A stretch of 7,694 bases of DNA from an uncultured Alphaproteobacteria bacterium (GTDB lineage Bacteria > Pseudomonadota > Alphaproteobacteria > RF32 > CAG-239), in contig CAKQRB010000073.1 of the NCBI GenBank assembly GCA_934271195.1, forward strand, positions 1 through 7,694. Reading direction: 5' to 3'. Positions 5,172 through 7,694 of the stretch are shown in pieces (positions within the stretch are counted from its first letter, which is position 1; each line of letters begins with the position of its first letter). A model generated the notes under the pieces. That model was given only the letters and a program-made list of their open reading frames with translations, was not told the DNA's origin and did no database searches. The position numbers were made by a program, and so were the translations under genes.

Positions 5172-7244
5172 CTACCGGCCGCCCCGCCCTCTTGCTTTGA
5201 TCAAGCTATTTTGCTGCGTTTTCTGCTTTCCGGCATCATTCGGACGAACATAGGCCGGCGCGCCGACATCAACAACTGAAACATCACGATATCCGTAATC
5301 TCGCAGAGTTTTAACAATATTCTTCAACTTACTGGAAGCAGTACTGACATTATCCTTAACCGCCGTATCAAAGCTCTGGCCGGATTTTCCTCGTGTATCT
5401 TCTTCCAGCCTTTCCGCCGCTTTATGAACATTCTCGGCCTTCATGATTTCGTATAACTGAACCAGCTGGTCACTACTGAGGTCCTTAAGCTTTATACCCG
5501 CATATTTATCCATCGGAAAAGCCTGAGCAAAAGCCCTTTGTTCCTCAGCCAGATTAAGCCTGCCGTCTTCCACAAATTCACGCAGAGGCCTGTCCTTATA
5601 TTCATTAAAATATAAAGAAAGCTCGCCGACAGTATCCATGGCGCCGATAACATCTTCAGCCTTTGCACGTTTGTCTTTGCTGCCTTCGGAAATCGTCTTA
5701 ATATCTTCCTGAATCTTGTCAAAAGCATCGGCAAACGGCTTATAAGCAACTTCATTCGCCAATTTCTCAGCCTGTTTTTTCAGAGGATTCTGATTATTAA
5801 AATTATCTTCTTCCTTCATCTGGGTCATTAAAACTTCAGACAGACCTCTTTTAAACTCAAGCAAATCGGTATCAGACAAATTGTCTCTGGCAATTTTCAG
5901 AGCTTTCATCACATCATCTTCATTCCATTTGATATCTTCTGAAACAATGCCGTTTTCTGCCTCACATTCCAATATGACGCCGCGTATGCCTTTATTTTCC
6001 TGGGCTTCCATCGGCTTTCCGCTTTTTTGCACCTGCTTGCGCAATTTATTGGCCATCCGTTTTTTATAACCAGACAAATCAGCCAGCTTATTGTCTGCCG
6101 CCGCTGCCAACATACCGCGCGCATGTTTTTCGCCCAGGTTAAAGGTCGGCAAAACACCGGCCAAGCCGCAGGATTTTCTGAAAGTTCCTTTATCAGAATC
6201 AGTCAGGTTTCCGAAATCAATCGTCAAATATCCTTGTGCTTTCATCATACCGATAAGCTCATCGGCATATTTTCCGGGGATTTCTTTATCCCCCGGCAAA
6301 GCATATTTAACTCGCAGATTACCATTGTCATTTTTAAACTTCAAATCAATCTCAAAATTAGATTTAAAAGACTTACTCTTGTCATCCCACAAGCCATCTG
6401 ACGCGCGCTGATCGGGAGAAGCATAAATCCGATAATGCAGCCAGCCGCCCCAGGTATGTGTCTTAAAATAACATGAATCTTTCTTCTTGGCCGAACGGAC
6501 TTCCATAAAAGTCTTCATATTTTTTTCGATTTTACTCAAATCCGGCCCGTTCTTTTTCTCCTCTTTTACAGCCTTGGCAACTTGAATCGACTGCTCTTTT
6601 TCAGCCAGCAGTTTTTGCGTTTCATTGCGGATAAACTCATCTTGCTGCTCCGGCGGAAGCTTTACAGCTTCTTCCGCAATTCGCTCCGCCGCAGCTTTAT
6701 TGCGTCTGACTTCTTCATCAACTTCGGCTTGCTCTTTTTTATCTTCCTCACCGTTTCCATACCCTAAAACAGCATGATTTTCTTCATTGTTATAAGCCTG
6801 TTGAAATTTATTTTTAAATTCCTCTTCTATATTTGCCGGAAAAGAAATATTGGAAATATTGTTCATCCAGCAAAATTTGGCTAAATCCCTATATTTGTCT
6901 TCGGTCATATTCTCGGAATTTTTCAACACCAGTTGACCGTTGGAAACCGCCATAGACAAATCGGAAGGCCTCATATGATCAACCACCAGATAAAGCAAAT
7001 CCTCGCCATTAGATAGCTTTTTCTTTTCAAAATGTGTATTTTCTGCTTCAAAAGAAGAATCAAAACGATCTTTAAATGTATAAAGGCGGGCAAAATCCTT
7101 CATAAAATCAACTTTTTTATCTTCGGCAATCTCCTCAAAACCTAATCCGGCAGGAATTTTGTCAGCTACACTTTCCGGAGAAAACTCGTACTCACCGTTA
7201 AAATCATTTTCTCTGCTGCCTTTGAAATTAATTGCTCGAACCAT
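5172..7244 (-). CDS. 690-residue charged protein, possible polyvalent-protein-like repeats
   Basis: ATG 7244 (MVRAINFKG...) is chosen because AGAGAGG (7256-7250) lies five bases before it. An in-frame TTG eight codons upstream has no ribosome site. There is no signal peptide or membrane helix, so the protein should be cytoplasmic or exported by a leaderless route. Residues 1-155 are a mixed fold. Residues 165-235 are a very charged Glu/Lys/Ala helix, probably coiled coil. Residues 250-370 form a second mixed fold with HTWGGWLHYRIYASPDQ. Residues 385-640 are mainly helical. The tail ends in KARGRGGR. Segments 104-147 and 311-363 share a plan: a short strand, a helix, xxGYLTIDFG-type strand, then an FRKSCGLAG-like helix. 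This resembles the LPD7-type domains of phage and conjugative polyvalent proteins. That link is my inference; otherwise the family is unknown. It is the first gene of a probable three-gene operon. Confidence 0.88.
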   Translation of the reverse strand: MVRAINFKGSRENDFNGEYEFSPESVADKIPAGLGFEEIAEDKKVDFMKDFARLYTFKDRFDSSFEAENTHFEKKKLSNGEDLLYLVVDHMRPSDLSMAVSNGQLVLKNSENMTEDKYRDLAKFCWMNNISNISFPANIEEEFKNKFQQAYNNEENHAVLGYGNGEEDKKEQAEVDEEVRRNKAAAERIAEEAVKLPPEQQDEFIRNETQKLLAEKEQSIQVAKAVKEEKKNGPDLSKIEKNMKTFMEVRSAKKKDSCYFKTHTWGGWLHYRIYASPDQRASDGLWDDKSKSFKSNFEIDLKFKNDNGNLRVKYALPGDKEIPGKYADELIGMMKAQGYLTIDFGNLTDSDKGTFRKSCGLAGVLPTFNLGEKHARGMLAAAADNKLADLSGYKKRMANKLRKQVQKSGKPMEAQENKGIRGVILECEAENGIVSEDIKWNEDDVMKALKIARDNLSDTDLLEFKRGLSEVLMTQMKEEDNFNNQNPLKKQAEKLANEVAYKPFADAFDKIQEDIKTISEGSKDKRAKAEDVIGAMDTVGELSLYFNEYKDRPLREFVEDGRLNLAEEQRAFAQAFPMDKYAGIKLKDLSSDQLVQLYEIMKAENVHKAAERLEEDTRGKSGQSFDTAVKDNVSTASSKLKNIVKTLRDYGYRDVSVVDVGAPAYVRPNDAGKQKTQQNSLIKARGRGGR

Positions 7245-7280
7245 TTTTGCCTCTCTGCTCGTTATCAAATTATTGCTTTC

Positions 7281-7309
7281 ATCATAGCACAGTCAATATC
7301 GAAACGCAA
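7281..7309 (-). promoter_or_regulatory. promoter of the three-gene hypothetical operon
   Basis: On the minus strand TTGCGT (7309-7304) and TATGAT (7286-7281) are exactly 17 bases apart, with a predicted start near 7274 and a 30-base leader to ATG 7244. The -10 is identical to that of rpiB. A second overlapping TTGACT lies inside the spacer and is too close to act as -35. Confidence 0.65.
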
Positions 7310-7568
7310 CCACTTTTGACAAAAATATTTTTTTGGAAAAAAATAAATTTTACACCTGAAGAATACCATATTTTTTAATATCTTCAAAACAAACAGCATC
7401 TCCTCTTTAACCCTCCGTCAAACACCTTTTCAAAAGTTCATTTTACCAAAAAAACAACAAATTTTTCAAAAAGTTTGATAAAGACCAATGCTGTTTGCAA
7501 AACAAAATTCGACATATATAAAAAGGCACACAAGAATTTTGAAACGTAAACTTGACTGATAAAAATGC
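7310..7568. other. AT-rich intergenic leader without genes
   Basis: No reading frame with a ribosome site is visible on either strand. The stretch is rich in A and T runs, on the plus strand particularly AAAA and TTTT words. It contains a 10-bp inverted repeat, CAAACAGCAT (7390-7399) with ATGCTGTTTG (7488-7497), enclosing about 90 bases. The A-tract phasing may bend the DNA upstream of the operon promoter, but no defined operator can be named. Confidence 0.6.
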
Positions 7569-7602
7569 AAAAAAGGAACCCCCACGTAAAACGTGGGGTT
7601 CT
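7569..7602 (-). terminator. strong rho-independent terminator at the right edge
   Basis: ACGTGGGGTTC (7591-7601) and GAACCCCCACGT (7576-7587) pair over 11 bp with one bulged C and a 3-base loop. Read on the minus strand the stem is followed by CC and then T6 (7574-7569). On the plus strand the tail is TTCACATG, so termination is for a minus-strand transcript entering from the right. Confidence 0.9.
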
Positions 7603-7604
7603 TC

Positions 7605-7694
7605 ACATGCGGGTATAACCCTAACAGTGCCAGCGAACGCCTTAAGGGCGCATGACGGTCTGACAGGGCGAAAATTACTTGCTACCCGTAAACG
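7605..7694 (-). ncRNA. 3' part of a probable rod-shaped non-coding RNA, cut by the window edge
   Basis: Upstream of the strong terminator on the minus strand there is no coding signal, but successive helices nest into one rod. CGGGTA (7688-7683) pairs with TACCCG (7615-7610), CCCT (7668-7665) with AGGG (7622-7619), GTCAG (7664-7660) with CTGGC (7633-7629) including a U-G pair, and CGCC (7650-7647) with GGCG (7641-7638) closing a 5-base loop. The U-G pair forms only on the minus strand, agreeing with the terminator. A bulged rod of this kind is reminiscent of 6S RNA, but I see no diagnostic 6S, tmRNA or SRP sequence, and the 5' part is missing. Part of the leader or tail of an unseen gene is an alternative. 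Confidence 0.45.

Noticed and set aside
5492..6157. Alternative minus-strand frames inside the 690-residue gene
   Set aside because: They are out-of-frame shadows in an uninterrupted larger frame with its own promoter and ribosome site.
1..7694. CRISPR array, insertion sequence with terminal repeats, or prophage attachment site
   Set aside because: No regularly spaced repeats or full transposase or integrase gene were found, and no duplicated tRNA 3' end was seen near the three tRNAs.

Overview
The window looks like a chromosomal segment of a moderately AT-rich alphaproteobacterium. The main pointer is the tight rpiB-glyA gene pair, an order common in Alphaproteobacteria. The many lineage-specific hypothetical proteins would fit an uncultured gut or host-associated branch, but that is inference and no marker gene here fixes the taxon.

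Left part (1-2100). On the minus strand rpiB (ribose-5-phosphate isomerase B) and glyA (serine hydroxymethyltransferase, cut by the left edge) form a two-gene operon with a 2-base gap and a clear sigma70-type promoter. Divergent from it, on the plus strand, a strong promoter drives tRNA-Cys(GCA) and tRNA-Asn(GTT), ending in a rho-independent terminator. That terminator also serves a small membrane-protein gene arriving from the opposite direction.

Middle (2096-4300). The 74-residue one-helix membrane protein (minus) sits downstream of a roughly 220-base, strikingly strand-asymmetric pyrimidine/purine tract. Next is a 318-residue tetratricopeptide-repeat protein (minus) with its own promoter and terminator. 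Divergent from it is a 45-residue helix-turn-helix protein with good promoter and Shine-Dalgarno sequence and with codon use unlike its neighbours. Directly downstream, about 190 bases with no convincing reading frame fold on paper into several nested helices, probably an unrecognised structured RNA. I regard this small HTH gene plus structured non-coding block as the most interesting item in the window. A tRNA-Glu(CTC) with its own promoter and terminator follows on the minus strand.

Right part (4363-7694). Three minus-strand genes form a likely operon: a 690-residue charged cytoplasmic protein, a 122-residue protein with a membrane segment, and a 115-residue soluble protein whose Shine-Dalgarno overlaps the upstream stop codon. 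None is a family I can name firmly. The large protein has two similar segments that recall polyvalent-protein-associated (LPD7-like) domains, and it ends in a basic Arg-Gly tail. An AT-rich leader of about 300 bases precedes it. At the right edge a strong minus-strand terminator closes what looks like another rod-shaped non-coding RNA entering from outside the window.
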